DNA from: a bacterium
Lineage (GTDB): Bacteria > UBP6 > UBA1177
Reading direction: 5' to 3'
DNA length: 64,000 nt
NCBI GenBank assembly: GCA_017963125.1
Contig: JAGCUA010000012.1
Location: forward strand, 36,845 to 100,844
Shown: positions 63,444 through 64,000 of the stretch, piece after piece
How positions within the stretch are numbered: the stretch's first letter is position 1
Layout: the number at the start of each line of letters is the position of its first letter
Made by a program: the position numbers and the translations under genes
Notes under the pieces: model-generated
What the model was told of the DNA's origin: nothing
What the model saw: the letters and a program-made list of their open reading frames with translations, nothing else
The model's database searches: none

Positions 63444-64000
63444 ATGAAAAGGGTAATGTTTGTAGTTTTGATTTTTGTTTCTTTGATTTTGATTGCCTGT
63501 TCCTCCTCGCACTCTTCCGCAGATTCCGACATTCTTCCCGACTCCGATTCCGATAACATTGAAACTGTCAATGACGACTCTGATTCAGAAGAAGATTCTG
63601 ATTTTATTGATGATTCAGATGAAAAAGCGGATCAGGATGAGGATGCGGATTCCGAAAGCAACGACACTGATTCCGACATCGAGGACCCCGAAGAGCCCGA
63701 TGAAGAAATTTTTGAAGAAACTGAGCCGATCAATGGCTATGCGCGCTGCTACGACAAAATTCCGGCTGGAGATTATGAAGGTTTTTTCGCAAATCCCTAT
63801 ATAGAGTCTCAAGTAAAGTTAGGGCTCGGATATGATTATTATGATGATTATGAAATTAGAGAAGAAGATTTGGAAAAGGTTCAGGAAATCACTGTTTATT
63901 CTCAGGACCTGCGCGGTCTCGAAAAATTAGTGAATCTTAAAAAGATCCAAATATCGGGTGAAAATGTCTATGATTTTACTCCTCTTTCAGGTCTAACAAA
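63444..64000 (+). CDS. Leucine-rich-repeat lipoprotein, 5' part (runs off the window)
   Basis: The ATG at 63444 follows TTGGAGGTT; the frame is open to base 64000. Lipobox LIAC at about residue 19, then an acidic stalk whose first ~35 residues are almost those of the preceding lipoprotein (DILPDSDSDN, DSEEDSDFIDDSDEK). The visible mature part includes NGYARCYDKIPAGDYE and the start of leucine-rich repeats (LRGLEKLVNLKKIQISG, DFTPLSGLT) of internalin type. 24 bases after the previous stop, so likely the same transcript. Confidence 0.8.
   Translation, partial: MKRVMFVVLIFVSLILIACSSSHSSADSDILPDSDSDNIETVNDDSDSEEDSDFIDDSDEKADQDEDADSESNDTDSDIEDPEEPDEEIFEETEPINGYARCYDKIPAGDYEGFFANPYIESQVKLGLGYDYYDDYEIREEDLEKVQEITVYSQDLRGLEKLVNLKKIQISGENVYDFTPLSGLT

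Overview
The window looks like chromosome from an uncultured, Gram-negative, probably anaerobic bacterium. Base composition is moderate and gene density is high. Many genes begin with a lipoprotein signal (lipobox such as LVSC or FAAC) followed by an Asp/Glu/Thr/Ser/Asn-rich linker. MopE-type metal-binding motifs, choice-of-anchor L-like domains, DUF1566 domains, thrombospondin-3-like calcium repeats and FGE-sulfatase domains recur. This mixture is familiar from Myxococcota and other 'deltaproteobacterial' metagenome bins. The lineage is an inference; no 16S gene is present.

Layout. (1) 1-5.3 kb is an accessory cluster: the tail of a Fic protein, an AT-rich GIY-YIG protein, a MntA/HepT toxin-antitoxin pair, a second Fic gene with paired inverted repeats over its promoter and a broken or recoded 3' end, a HIRAN protein and a patatin-like phospholipase. 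(2) 5.3-7.2 kb holds a YitT-type membrane protein and GDP-L-fucose synthase on the minus strand. (3) 7.5-14.2 kb is a tandem array of four paralogous lipoproteins, the first interrupted by an in-frame TAG. (4) 14.3-17.4 kb is an overlapping khpA - membrane protein - rarA operon. (5) 17.6-22.0 kb has two DUF1566 lipoproteins with nearly the same promoter. (6) 22.1-24.6 kb has a leuC-type dehydratase and an aminotransferase; 24.7-29.75 kb has a repeat-rich envelope protein, a TPR lipoprotein, a RecO-like protein, nadE and a MshEN-like protein. (7) 29.75-33.8 kb, minus strand: priA, a secreted protein, a DksA-type protein and a lipoprotein. (8) 34-38.7 kb: pyrR-pyrB-pyrC, a hypothetical and trxB. 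(9) 38.7-42.7 kb: rimO, an Omp85-like barrel and a Sel1-repeat protein. (10) 42.9-45.6 kb: a CAT-anticodon tRNA, a zinc-ribbon coiled-coil protein, RNase P RNA and an NSS transporter. (11) 45.6-57.6 kb, minus strand: an M49-like peptidase, a lipoprotein, and the run coaBC - dtxR-type - CRP-type - giant TPR protein - coaD - M23 peptidase, plus hisC. (12) 57.8-64 kb: three large lipoproteins, the last leaving the window.

Regulation. Many promoters can be read by eye as TTGNNN-N16-TANNNT: they precede all four array lipoproteins, both DUF1566 genes, the FGE lipoprotein, the tRNA, the 24.7 kb envelope gene and a minus-strand lipoprotein. A dispersed intergenic repeat family with a core near GATTCGCCGCCCTGT and GGCGGCGTCGAAAAGAAC occurs at about 7.3 and 40.1 kb, with a related element at 5.25 kb.

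The most interesting observations are the in-frame T TTA AAT heptamer at the point where the second Fic gene changes frame into a winged-helix tail, the paired 31-bp operators on that promoter, the amber codon in the lipoprotein array, and the intergenic repeat family. I did not find a clearly new multi-gene system; the 1-5 kb cluster and the lipoprotein array are the best candidates.
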